Shown: positions 7,665 through 16,490 of the stretch, one piece after another
Numbering within the stretch: position 1 is the stretch's first letter
Layout: each line of letters begins with the position of its first letter
Assembly: GCA_943789365.1 (NCBI GenBank)
Contig: CALSTV010000001.1
Span: 2,666,001 to 2,730,000, forward strand
DNA: 64,000 nt
From: an uncultured Flavobacteriaceae bacterium
Lineage (GTDB): Bacteria > Bacteroidota > Bacteroidia > Flavobacteriales > Flavobacteriaceae
Direction of reading: 5' to 3'
Program-made: the position numbers and the translations under genes
Notes under the pieces: model-generated
Databases searched by the model: none
The model's input: the letters and a program-made list of their open reading frames with translations, nothing else
What the model was told of the DNA's origin: nothing

Positions 7665-8245
7665 GTGTGCTCTGCATGAGCAGGAGCACACCAACCGTAA
7701 GGTTTGATTAAGTTTTAAAATTGCAACAAAAAGTTGATAAAAGCAAGATAAAATTGAATCTAAAAGTTGGTGTGTAGCTTTCTAGAGGGTTTGAGTCCCT
7801 TATACACTCAGGTAACGCTGGGAAGTATTAGCAGGTGACAAGCTTGCCATCCGTGAGGATGGGAGTGAAGGCAGTCAAACGGCAAAGTCTGGTTCCGACG
7901 AACAGGAATCGCATAAGAGGCTTATAATTTTGGGTAAGCAAGCACATAATTGCAACGTCCTACGTTCAAGAGGAATTATAAGTAGATGCGGCGGATATTA
8001 GACGGCGTAAAACCAGGACAAGCCTACGCTTGGAGTAGAACCAATATGGGAGGATGGGCAGTAGCTCAAAGTCCAATTCTAGGCACTACAATAACCAAAC
8101 AACGATTGGCAAAACGCGGTTACATAACCATGGCAAATTACTACAGAAAATAGCATCAATACTGAACCGCCGTATACGAGACCCGTACGTACGGTGGTGT
8201 GAGAGGCGCACTCTGCTCATTTACGGGCAGAGCCGTCTACTCGAT
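7665..8245 (+). mobile_element. Group II intron copy 2 (class IIC-like), ORF deleted, 581 bp
   Basis: Same length, ends and internal deletion as copy 1, with scattered base differences. Domain V lies at 8166-8198 with a CGC triad and an intact stem. It is inserted in site F at the position equivalent to copies 1 and 3. Because copies 1 and 2 share the deletion but occupy different sites with different flanks, the deleted form itself appears to have moved, presumably with a maturase supplied in trans. Confidence 0.85.
7986..8153 (+). pseudogene. Remnant of the group II intron maturase (55 codons)
   Basis: ATG CGG CGG ATA TTA GAC is fused in frame to the maturase C-terminus (GVKPGQAYAWSRTNMGG...MANYYRK). 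It differs from the copy 1 stub at only a few codons and remains open, with an AGAGGA sequence upstream. It has no RT motifs. Confidence 0.75.
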
Positions 8246-8255
8246 TAGCAAACGT

Positions 8256-9026
8256 TTATTCTATTCTTTTTATAAGTTTTGTTGCATTATAGCCTTCTTC
8301 TCCATTGCTTACCATCTCACTTGGACCGTAATGTCTCATTAGGACATTGAACTTTCCTGTAGTATTTCCTTCACGGATTGGAATATTATTTGGTTGCCCG
8401 TCACATCCAAATCGGATCGTATAAGTTCCATCTGCATTTTTAACAGGATTCATTTCACTTGAAATGTTGGCAACATCGTTAAACATGTAGCCATCGCCAT
8501 TGTATACTGTAGCGGACCAAAAGTATACTGCTTCTGGATCTGCAAATGTCATTTCATAACAGCCTTCAGGACTCATATAAGCGCTTGTTTGGTAGATGTT
8601 ATCTTCAACCATAGCACCGCCCCATCCGCCGGCTACACCAACGTAATTCATATAGGTAGTTTGGCCACTTTCCTTATTTCCAAATGCTTTAGATTGGTCA
8701 TAACCATCGCTAAAGTCTAGATTTCCAGCTTCTTCTACTTTAGCAAAGGATTCCATGTCCCAATTCTTAACTGCGAATGGCTTTGCGCTGCTAGCTTCAG
8801 CTTTAATGTTTCTACGTGTTGCATCGTCTAAAGCTCTTACAATCACAAACGCATGGTCTGTTTTAGCAGTGAGCTTATGCCGACCAGGTCCATAGGTCAT
8901 AAGCTGTGTTTCGTGGTTTTCATCTACTACCTGTATAGTTACATATTTATCTGTTTCTGGAATGGTAACATAAATGCCATCTGTCATATCAAATACAGAT
9001 GTTGAATAATAGGTATCTCTGTTCAT
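8256..9026 (-). CDS. DUF1254/DUF1214 protein, short at the N-terminus
   Basis: A 256-residue protein. The start MNRDTYYSTSVFD matches the middle of DUF1254 (NRDTxYS); the body contains QLMTYGPGRHKL and, towards the end, YFWSATVYNGDGYMFND and RFGCDGQPNNIPI, typical of DUF1214. Full-length members are usually 330-480 residues with a signal peptide and an N-terminal DUF1254 part; here no ATG exists upstream before an in-frame stop, so about 80 or more residues are absent. It may be a decayed remnant. Family members are of unknown function. It forms one cassette-like unit between intron 2 and site B. Confidence 0.75.
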   Translation of the reverse strand: MNRDTYYSTSVFDMTDGIYVTIPETDKYVTIQVVDENHETQLMTYGPGRHKLTAKTDHAFVIVRALDDATRRNIKAEASSAKPFAVKNWDMESFAKVEEAGNLDFSDGYDQSKAFGNKESGQTTYMNYVGVAGGWGGAMVEDNIYQTSAYMSPEGCYEMTFADPEAVYFWSATVYNGDGYMFNDVANISSEMNPVKNADGTYTIRFGCDGQPNNIPIREGNTTGKFNVLMRHYGPSEMVSNGEEGYNATKLIKRIE

Positions 9027-9102
9027 ACAATTAAGATACGAAAAATCATAAAAAACATCATCAAATTATTTGGAAAAGATAGGTGGGATATTAGACCGTC
9101 TG

Positions 9103-9293
9103 ACGTTTTTGTGTATGATTAGTGTGGGAGGTAGACAATGATTAAATTGTCAGCCGAGCCATAAGCTTATACTTATTTTGTGTTTTTAACTTGTCGACCT
9201 AAAAATAATTAAATAAGTGTAAGCGATACAAAAAAGAAACCAAAAATTTGGGCTAAACCATAAAAACCCACATTAATTTTATGCGGTGTTGGC
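9103..9293. repeat. attC-like site B (long form)
   Basis: The left arm ACGTTTTTGTGTATGATTAG plus TGTGGG faces the right arm CCCACATTAATTTTATGCGG plus TGTTGGC. The spacer has a second hairpin (GCTTATACTTATTT with AAATAAGTGTAAGC). The right two-thirds is homologous to half site A at 2769. Bases 9294-9454 to its right show no gene. Confidence 0.6.
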
Positions 9294-9870
9294 AAATTGT
9301 TGTTTTCTATAATTCATGTACTATAAAGATTCAGAGTGTAATTAAAAACATTATGAATAGTCCTAATTCGACTTTTAGTTAAATGATTAAATTCCCTCAT
9401 TTTTTTAGTTAGAACCTTTTACTTTGGTAGTAATTATGTTTTATTTAAATGATATTACTGTATTTTGTTAGCTAAATCAGATTTAAGTTTTTTAGTAAAA
9501 CTTATTGCACCAGCAGAATTCAAATGATGTTCATCATTTCTAAAGTTATTGGGGCAGTCCCAGTCACTATAATCTAAAAAAAGAATATCTGAATATTTAT
9601 TTTTGTATATATTATAGAAGTAATTGGTATCATAAAATAACTCTTTACTATACATTGGCATATATAAAAATATAAGTTTAATTTTTTTTTCTTTACATAT
9701 TTGTATTATTTTATTTAGATATCTATAATTAACAGCATTACCAGATTCACTCCATTTGGGCATAATATATGTAAGCTTCCCTTAATTAGAACTGTTTGAT
9801 TTTCCAAATATATACTTTTTTACGTTTTAAAATAAATTGGTTTATCTTCATTATAAATATTTAAACCAAT

Positions 9871-10716
9871 CTATTTTAAAATGAGCCCAGCGGCAGCGAC
9901 GCGTTTTTTTTCGGCGTACTTAATTGGTGGTATTTTACCTAAAGCATCATGTGGGCGGTAATGATTATAGTCATTCATCCAAATTTGAGTTTGCGCTCTT
10001 ACTTGATCTAAATTTTCAAAAATGTATTTATTCAAAACACCTCGCCTATAACTTCCATTAAATCTTTCTATAAAAGCATTTTGAGTGGGTTTACCTGGTT
10101 GTATATATTTAAAGTCTATTTCGTGCATAGTACTCCATTGAGATGTTATGTTTGCTATGAATTCTGGTCCGTTATCCATTCTGATGCGCTTTGGCTTACC
10201 TCTTTTATGTATCAAATGATTCAGGACCCAAAGGATGCGATTACTAGGCAAAGAATAATCTATCTCTATAAAAAGGATTTCTCTATTATAATCATCAATA
10301 ACATTAAAACCTCTAAAGCGTCTACTGTTGTCTAATACATCGGTAACAAAATCCATACTCCATGTATGGTTTAATTCTTTAGGAACCTCCAAAGGTTCTT
10401 TTACGCGTGCTGGCAGTCTCTTTTTTGCCTTTCTACGCAAAGACAACCCTAAGGATTTATAAACTCGGTATACTCGTTTATGATTCCATGGCTTTCCTTC
10501 ATTGCGCAAACGATTATAAGCTTTCCAAAACCCTTCTTCTGAGTGTTGTTCTGCCTTTTCTTTTAAAGCCGATTCAATTTCTGAATCCTCTTTGACTAAT
10601 GGCTGGTAATAATAAACACTTTTACTCAGATTTAAAATACGGCACGCCCTACTTATGCCATAATCAATAAACTCTTTGACCAGAAGCCGTTTCAGGTAGG
10701 GCTTTATAGCTTTTTT
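9871..10716 (-). CDS. IS3-family transposase orfB (DDE)
   Basis: The frame enters from an A7G slippery run at the end of orfA, giving a transframe OrfAB by -1 frameshifting; an internal ATG at 10509 gives a 212-residue form. The DDE residues are seen in WSMDFVTD, RMDNGPEF and NAFIERFNGSYRRGVLN, followed by the WMNDYNHYRPHDALG tail of rve integrase domains. HTH_21-like sequence (EGFWKAYNRLRNEGK) precedes it. The ORF is intact. Confidence 0.9.
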   Translation of the reverse strand, partial: KKAIKPYLKRLLVKEFIDYGISRACRILNLSKSVYYYQPLVKEDSEIESALKEKAEQHSEEGFWKAYNRLRNEGKPWNHKRVYRVYKSLGLSLRRKAKKRLPARVKEPLEVPKELNHTWSMDFVTDVLDNSRRFRGFNVIDDYNREILFIEIDYSLPSNRILWVLNHLIHKRGKPKRIRMDNGPEFIANITSQWSTMHEIDFKYIQPGKPTQNAFIERFNGSYRRGVLNKYIFENLDQVRAQTQIWMNDYNHYRPHDALGKIPPIKYAEKKRVAAAGLILK

Positions 10717-10970
10717 TCAATGATCTCTTTTGCTAGCTGATGATCTAAAGCCAAACTTGAATACATTTGTTTGAGTCTACGATTCTCCTCTTCTAAAGTT
10801 TTTAGCTTTTTAAGCTCTTTAGAATTCATACCTGCATACTTAGAACGCCACTTATAAAAGGTAGCAGAACTAATACCATGCGCTCTGGAAATATCTGAAA
10901 TAGATTTCCCGTGATCAAACTCCTTTAGAATAGAAGCTATTTGTTGTGGACTAAATTTACTTTTTCTCAT
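10704..10970 (-). CDS. IS3-family transposase orfA
   Basis: An 88-residue helix-turn-helix protein (KFSPQQIASILKEFDHGKSI, HGISSATFYKWRSKYAG) with a leucine-rich coiled coil (LKKLKTLEEENRRLKQMYSS). It resembles OrfA of the IS407-like branch of IS3. It ends in GAAAAAAAGC, where -1 slippage would join it to orfB. Confidence 0.9.
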   Translation of the reverse strand: MRKSKFSPQQIASILKEFDHGKSISDISRAHGISSATFYKWRSKYAGMNSKELKKLKTLEEENRRLKQMYSSLALDHQLAKEIIEKKL

Positions 10971-11805
10971 AATTACTGTTTAAAGTTAAGATTATTTTTC
11001 TACTTATAAACAGTTCGGTTTTTGGGGAAGCTTACATATAAGGTTCTTTTTTTCTTTCAAAAAAACCAGTATTAGGTTTTATACCTTCCATAGTCAGATA
11101 AATTATGAGGAATATTTCTAAAAACTTTTGAACTAATAAATTTAACGCGTCAGATTTATTATTAGCATATATTTCCCAATCTTCAGACGACAAAAAAGGA
11201 AAATACAAAGGTAAAAAACGAGACATTTCGTTTTTACTGTAGTATTTAGAATCAGTATTTTTTTGAATGTCTGTAGGAGCAAACTGTAAAAACAAAGTAT
11301 CTATTTGTGAATTTTCTTTTACTATTTTTTTAACTTTGAGATAAGTAAATAAATACCTTTCTGAAGCAGCAGCTAAATTAGATGCTGAAGGGTAATATTT
11401 AGGATCTATACCTCTCTGTATATGAGAGGCTCCCATAAATAGAACATTTTTATTACTAGGTAATTCTCCACGAAATTGATTTTTGTAGAAAATAAATCGA
11501 AACATAAATAAAAATACAAGTATAAATATTAAAGATAGGATTAGTATACTTGTTTTTAGTATAAAAGCGTTTAATTTCGTTGATCATCATGTTAAAATTG
11601 AAAATAAATAAATTCTTGTTGGTTACCACCTAACCAAGTAATAAAAAAATATTTAAAATAAAGTAAAAGACGTATCTTATAATTGGTTTTTTATTTTTAA
11701 CAATACTAGCAAATTGCAAATTGTTCATTTTCTACCAATTGTAAGCTTCCCCAAAAACCGAACTGTTTATAAGTAGAAAAATAATCTTAACTTTAAACAG
11801 TAATT

Positions 11806-12072
11806 ATGAGAAAAAGTAAATTTAGTCCACAACAAATAGCTTCTATTCTAAAGGAGTTTGATCACGGGAAATCTATTTCAGATATTTCCAGAGCGCATGG
11901 TATTAGTTCTGCTACCTTTTATAAGTGGCGTTCTAAGTATGCAGGTATGAATTCTAAAGAGCTTAAAAAGCTAAAAACTTTAGAAGAGGAGAATCGTAGA
12001 CTCAAACAAATGTATTCAAGTTTGGCTTTAGATCATCAGCTAGCAAAAGAGATCATTGAAAAAAAGCTATAA
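11806..12072 (+). CDS. IS3-family transposase orfA
   Basis: Residue-for-residue the same as the OrfA of copy 1 (88 residues, helix-turn-helix plus leucine-rich coiled coil). It ends in the A7G slippery run at about 12058-12066 that shifts ribosomes into orfB. Confidence 0.9.
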   Translation: MRKSKFSPQQIASILKEFDHGKSISDISRAHGISSATFYKWRSKYAGMNSKELKKLKTLEEENRRLKQMYSSLALDHQLAKEIIEKKL

Positions 12073-12905
12073 AGCCCTACCTGAAACGGCTTCTGGTCAA
12101 AGAGTTTATTGATTATGGCATAAGTAGGGCGTGCCGTATTTTAAATCTGAGTAAAAGTGTTTATTATTACCAGCCATTAGTCAAAGAGGATTCAGAAATT
12201 GAATCGGCTTTAAAAGAAAAGGCAGAACAACACTCAGAAGAAGGGTTTTGGAAAGCTTATAATCGTTTGCGCAATGAAGGAAAGCCATGGAATCATAAAC
12301 GAGTATACCGAGTTTATAAATCCTTAGGGTTGTCTTTGCGTAGAAAGGCAAAAAAGAGACTGCCAGCACGCGTAAAAGAACCTTTGGAGGTTCCTAAAGA
12401 ATTAAACCATACATGGAGTATGGATTTTGTTACCGATGTATTAGACAACAGTAGACGCTTTAGAGGTTTTAATGTTATTGATGATTATAATAGAGAAATC
12501 CTTTTTATAGAGATAGATTATTCTTTGCCTAGTAATCGCATCCTTTGGGTCCTGAATCATTTGATACATAAAAGAGGTAAGCCAAAGCGCATCAGAATGG
12601 ATAACGGACCAGAATTCATAGCAAACATAACATCTCAATGGAGTACTATGCACGAAATAGACTTTAAATATATACAACCAGGTAAACCCACTCAAAATGC
12701 TTTTATAGAAAGATTTAATGGAAGTTATAGGCGAGGTGTTTTGAATAAATACATTTTTGAAAATTTAGATCAAGTAAGAGCGCAAACTCAAATTTGGATG
12801 AATGACTATAATCATTACCGCCCACATGATGCTTTAGGTAAAATACCACCAATTAAGTACGCCGAAAAAAAACGCGTCGCTGCCGCTGGGCTCATTTTAA
12901 AATAG
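12060..12905 (+). CDS. IS3-family transposase orfB (DDE)
   Basis: Open in the -1 frame from the slippery run through to 12905, where it ends in the AAAGLILK tail. The three acidic residues are in SMDFVTD, RMDNGPEF and FIERFNG. Identical to the OrfB of copy 1. An internal ATG (12267) could also start a shorter product. Confidence 0.9.
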   Translation, partial: KKAIKPYLKRLLVKEFIDYGISRACRILNLSKSVYYYQPLVKEDSEIESALKEKAEQHSEEGFWKAYNRLRNEGKPWNHKRVYRVYKSLGLSLRRKAKKRLPARVKEPLEVPKELNHTWSMDFVTDVLDNSRRFRGFNVIDDYNREILFIEIDYSLPSNRILWVLNHLIHKRGKPKRIRMDNGPEFIANITSQWSTMHEIDFKYIQPGKPTQNAFIERFNGSYRRGVLNKYIFENLDQVRAQTQIWMNDYNHYRPHDALGKIPPIKYAEKKRVAAAGLILK

Positions 12906-14375
12906 ATTGGTTTAAATATTTATAATGAAGATAAACCAATTTATTTTAAAACGTAAAAAAGTATATATTTGGAAAATCAAACAGTTCTAATTAAGGGAAG
13001 CTTACACAATCCATTCAATAGAAATAAACAAAATAATAAGAAATACAGTTATAACTCCATTTCTTCTACCTGAAAAATTAGGAATTTCAAATAGTGATAA
13101 TGAAAATATTTCAGAAATATAATTTATTGCATGCATAATATTATCAGCTCTAAAGAATATCCAAGAAAAAACAATCATCGTAAAAGTTGTAATAATTCCA
13201 AAGAACTCTTTCATTTGAGGGAGACTTCTCCCAGCAGCAATCTCTCCTATATTATTCCGATTAGTATTAAACAGCATTAGCGGTAAGAAGTATAGTGCAT
13301 TTAGAGCCCCCCAAATAACAAAAGTCCAATTTGCACCATGCCAAAACCCACTAACTATAAAAATTATAAATGTATTTCTTATTTTCATTGATGTCCCACC
13401 ACGACTTCCTCCTAATGGGATGTATAAGTAGTCTCTAAACCAAGTTGAAAGAGATATGTGCCATCGTCTCCAAAATTCTGCTATATCTCTTGAGAAGTAT
13501 GGGAAGGCAAAGTTTTGCATCAGGTTGAATCCAAACAAACGAGATGTTCCAATTGCGATATCAGAATAGCCAGAGAAGTCACCATAGATTTGAAAAGTAA
13601 AAAACAGAGCGCCAAGAACTAAAGTACTCCCTCCGTAATCGGCTGAATTATTAAATATCTCATTTGCGTACTGAGCACAATTATCTGCTATGACAATCTT
13701 TTTAAATAACCCCCATAGAATTTGACGCATTCCATCTACAGCTTTAGAATAATCGAATTGTCGCTTTTTATAGAACTGTGGCAAAAGGTTTGTAGCCCTT
13801 TCAATCGGTCCCGCTACTAGTTGAGGAAAGAAGCTCACGAAAGCTGAAAAAGCAACAATGTCTTTAGTCGGTTCAAGTTTTCTTTTGTAAACATCAATAG
13901 TGTAACTCAATGTTTGGAAAGTATAGAAGCTGATTCCTACGGGCAATATGATATTTAAAGAATTGGCGTTGATTTCCATTCCGAAAAATGAAAAGGCAGA
14001 AATGAAATTGTCAAGAAAGAAATTGTAGTACTTAAAGAATCCTAAAAATCCAAGATTAACAGCAATGCTTGTCCAAAGCAGAATTTTTCTTTTTAGTACT
14101 CTTTCTTCTTTTGATAAGAGCACGCCTATAGAATAGTCAACTACTGTGCTGAAAACAATCAAAGACAAAAACCGCCAATCCCACCAACCATAGAAAGTAT
14201 AGCTAGCGATTACAATTAGAAAGTTCTGAAGTTTTAAGTTTTTGTTCGTTACAAACCAAAAGAGAATAAAAACTATTGGCAAAAAAACAGCAAAATCGAG
14301 AGAGTTAAAAAGCATTTTTCAGTTTAAGGTAAGAAAATAATTAATTGAATGGTTTGTTAGTTTTTAATGACACAC

Positions 14376-14433
14376 AACGTTCTGTGTATGGTGTCGTAGC
14401 ATCCCGAAGGGTGCTATGCACTATACACTTTGT
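14376..14433. repeat. attC-like site G, interrupted by intron copy 3
   Basis: 58 bp, nearly identical to F and H: AACGTTCTGTGTATGG..., loop TCCCGAAGGG, ...CACTATACACTTTGT. It lies 60 bases from the start of the MBOAT gene. Removing the intron gives CTTTGT+TAGCCACAGG, a GTTAGCC right end. Confidence 0.75.
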
Positions 14434-15457
14434 GTGTGCTCTGCATGAGCAGCTGCCCACCAACCGTAAGGTTTGATTAAATTTTAAAATTGCAACAAAA
14501 AGTTGATAAAAGCAAGATAAAATTGAATCTAAAAGTTGGTGTGTAGTTTTCTAGAGGGTTTGAGTCCCTTATACACTCAGGTAACGCTGGGAAGTATTAG
14601 CACGTGACAAGCTCGCTATCTGTGAGGATGGGAGTGAAGGCAGTCAAACGTCGCAAAGGAGTACCGCAAGGTTCACCGTTAAGTCAGCTGTTATCAAATA
14701 TCTTGCTCAATGAGTTGGATAAGGAGTTGGTAAAAAGAGGACTGCGCTATGTACGCTACGCCGATGATTTTAGTATCTATGCCAAGAGTGAACGAGCAGC
14801 AAAGCGTATAGGTAATAGCATTTACAAGTTCTTAAAGAGCAAGTTACAATTGCCTATCAATAGAGAAAAGAGTGGCATACGTCGTCCCAAAGACTTCCAA
14901 ATGCTAGGCTTTGGTTTTGTACCGACCTACAAAAAAGGAGAGAAAGGGAAATACCAAGCGGTGGTAGTTAAACAAAAATGGCAACATTTTAAGAAAAATC
15001 TAAAAGAGTTGACCCGTAAAACTACGCCCATGAGCTTCGACGAACGTATCTCACGCTTGAATCTCTGCATTCGAGGTTGGATAAATTACTTTAAGCCAGC
15101 ATCCATTTACGGAAAACTCAAGAAGTTAGACGAATGGTTGCGTAACCGCTTACGCTATTGTATATGGCACCACTGGAAGAAACGCGAACGCAAAAGAAAG
15201 AATCTGATACGTTTAGGCGTAAAACCAGGACAAGCCTACGCTTGGAGTAGAACCAATATGGGAGGATGGGCAGTAGCTCAAAGTCCAATTCTAGGCACTA
15301 CAATAACCAAACAACGATTGGCAAAACGCGGTTACATAGCCATGGCAAATTACTACAGAAAATAGCATCAATGCTGAACCGCCGTATACGAGACCCGTAC
15401 GTACGGTGGTGTGAGAGGCGCACTCTGCTCATTTACGGGCAGAGCCGTCTACTCGAT
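14434..15457 (+). mobile_element. Group II intron copy 3 (class IIC-like), partial maturase, 1024 bp
   Basis: It starts GTGTGCTCTGC and ends CTACTCGAT like the other copies, with domain V at 15378-15410 (CGC triad). It shares the 5' ribozyme part up to GGCAGTCAAACG, then jumps directly into the middle of the maturase gene. This deletion differs from that in copies 1 and 2, so at least two deletion events affected this intron family. Confidence 0.88.
14604..15365 (+). pseudogene. Group II intron reverse transcriptase/maturase, N-terminus deleted
   Basis: The RT-homologous part begins near 14649 (RKGVPQGSPLSQLLSN). The first 15 codons are read from ribozyme sequence starting at a GTG. Visible are the RT active site YVRYADDF, the following RT blocks (FLKSKLQLPINREKSG, QMLGFGF), the maturase/thumb region (RISRLNLCIRGWINYFKPAS, LDEWLRNRLRYCIWHHWKKR) and the C-terminus (SPILGTTITKQRLAKRGY). 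There is no HNH endonuclease domain, as in class C. The RT blocks before the QGSP block are missing, so the enzyme is unlikely to be active. Confidence 0.85.
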
Positions 15458-15471
15458 TAGCCACAGGTTTT

Positions 15472-16302
15472 TTATTTTTCTATCGAAGTTTCCCATCCGT
15501 CATAGTCACCATTTAGTTCTTGGGATTTTTCCCATAGTTCTATAGTGTATTCGTCAATTTCGTCATATCCGACTTTGTCAACTCTTGAAATTGAAATGAC
15601 AAATTTGTATTCATTTGGCTGTTCAGTTTTGCCTTTATTTTTTGTTTCAAATCCTAAACTGGTCGTAAAACTCTCAAACTGGTCGAGTTCATTTTGTGTC
15701 TTAAAATAAATCCAATGGAAAACTTCTCTCGCTTTGGTTAAGTCGTCTCCTCCTTTTTCAAGTTGTTCAAGAACACGTCTGTTTTGGATTACTTGCATTT
15801 GTCTTGGTAAAGGATACAAAAAGTCAAAATATCCACTCCACTCTTTATCGGGTTTATGTCCAAAATCAAACTCATACTTTGGAAATGCTGTCATTTTCGA
15901 GGAAACTTCTTTTTCCATTAGAATCGTGTTTTCCCCGAAAAAATAAAGGTCTCGAAATCCGTTTGAGGTCAAGCGACCTGCAAATGTGTAATTCAGTTTA
16001 TTGCTATCAAATGCTTTTATTATTGCATCTTCTATTTCCCATAATTCGTCTGCGTCTTCATTACTTGAAAGTCCATTTTCTTTAGGGTTTGGCATTTTAA
16101 TAGAAACATAAACAACATTTTCTTGTCCATTTATTGGTGCAATGTTCATTAAGTTCAAATCGGTCGCAATAGAACTCAATTTGTCATTTACGTTTGAAAA
16201 GTAAAAAGTCCAATCTGGCTGGTAATCAGATTTCTTTTCTGTCTGTCCGAATAGTTTACTTAAAAATCCCATTATCAGTATTAAGGTCAATATTTTTCGC
16301 AT
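15472..16302 (-). CDS. Secreted DUF695-RraB two-domain protein
   Basis: A 276-residue protein. After an N-terminal hydrophobic segment resembling a signal peptide (MRKILTLILIMGFLSKLFGQ) comes DUF695 (WTFYFSNVNDKLSSIATDLN, NVVYVSIKMPNPKENGLSS, AGRLTSNGFRDLYFFGEN). From about residue 185 follows an RraB-like domain (QNRRVLEQLEKGGDDLTKAR, VFHWIYFKTQNELDQF). RraB proper inhibits RNase E in the cytoplasm, whereas this protein seems to be exported, so the domain probably has another role here. The gene fills its unit: its stop is 14 bases from intron 3 and its start 22 bases from site D. Confidence 0.75.
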   Translation of the reverse strand: MRKILTLILIMGFLSKLFGQTEKKSDYQPDWTFYFSNVNDKLSSIATDLNLMNIAPINGQENVVYVSIKMPNPKENGLSSNEDADELWEIEDAIIKAFDSNKLNYTFAGRLTSNGFRDLYFFGENTILMEKEVSSKMTAFPKYEFDFGHKPDKEWSGYFDFLYPLPRQMQVIQNRRVLEQLEKGGDDLTKAREVFHWIYFKTQNELDQFESFTTSLGFETKNKGKTEQPNEYKFVISISRVDKVGYDEIDEYTIELWEKSQELNGDYDGWETSIEK

Positions 16303-16324
16303 TCGTTTTTTTCAACTTGTGGGT

Positions 16325-16450
16325 AACGACTTGTATATGAAAAGTAGCAGACTAAATAAGCTATAACTTTCAATTTAAAAACAAAGGTAACAGAAAAGCA
16401 CAAACTTTCTAGCTTGCACTTAACTGCTATTTTTTATATACCGTGTTAGC
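16325..16450. repeat. attC-like site D
   Basis: It begins AACGACTTGTATATGAAAAG then TAGCAG and ends CTGCTATTTTTTATATACCG then TGTTAGC. The outer arms GTATATGAAAAGTAGCAG and CTGCTATTTTTTATATAC match at 16 of 18 positions. It separates the DUF695 gene start from the lipoprotein stop. No intron is present. Confidence 0.65.
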
Positions 16451-16490
16451 AAATGTGCTTATCCTACTTATCTTAAAGGTTTAAACTTGT

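Larger units (their letters stand above)
9770..11036 (-). mobile_element. IS3-family element, copy 1 (1267 bp)
   Basis: The ends are terminal inverted repeats beginning TGTAAGCTTCCC (9770) and mirrored at 11036. A 4-bp target duplication, TATA, flanks it (9766-9769 and 11037-11040). It carries orfA and a -1 frame orfB. The encoded proteins are identical to those of copy 2, which lies inverted at 11740-13006, so both are recent. Confidence 0.92.
9455..11505 (-). pseudogene. SGNH/DltD-like O-acetylation partner, split by an IS3 element
   Basis: The N-terminal piece (11505 to 11037) has a membrane anchor and NVLFMGASHIQRGID, an SGNH-type nucleophile block (GAS). The C-terminal piece (9769 to 9455) has DWDCPNNFRNDEHHLNSAGA with the D-x-x-H pair. 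Removing the IS and one TATA duplication fuses KKEPY to IMPKW in frame, so the insertion is the break. The anchor reading frame (ILILSLIFILVFLF) has no start codon; an ATGATG at 11589 sits one frame away, suggesting a further 1-base indel in a T run. The ancestral gene followed algI by one base as an operon and would have acetylated an exported polysaccharide. Confidence 0.8.
11740..13006 (+). mobile_element. IS3-family element, copy 2 (1267 bp)
   Basis: Same length and terminal repeats as copy 1, opposite orientation, with its own 4-bp duplication CAAT (11736-11739 and 13007-13010). It truncates the MBOAT gene. Different target duplications show two separate insertions 700 bases apart, not one composite element. 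Confidence 0.92.
11592..14315 (-). pseudogene. AlgI-like MBOAT O-acyltransferase, C-terminus cut by an IS3 element
   Basis: The open frame 14315-13002 encodes 437 residues of a membrane-bound O-acyltransferase: many membrane spans, FWRRWHISLSTWFRDYLYIP, and GFWHGANWTFVIWG with the catalytic-type His. Members are usually 470-490 residues. The IS (11740-13006) cuts after IEWI. Beyond it, 11735 to 11592 still encodes the expected tail: KNKKPIIRYVFYFILNIF in one frame and GGNQQEFIYFQF-stop in another, so at least two indels have accumulated. With the SGNH gene it formed a polysaccharide O-acetylation operon that is now dead or severely damaged. Confidence 0.85.

Noticed and set aside
8054-8248. 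A 64-codon frame inside intron copy 2 (and its match in copy 3 at 15266)
   Set aside because: It overlaps the maturase C-terminus and domain V in another frame; its conservation follows from the intron.
9770-13006. A composite transposon made of two inverted IS3 copies
   Set aside because: Each copy has its own 4-bp duplication (TATA and CAAT), and the DNA between them is the rest of the two broken genes, so these are two separate insertions.
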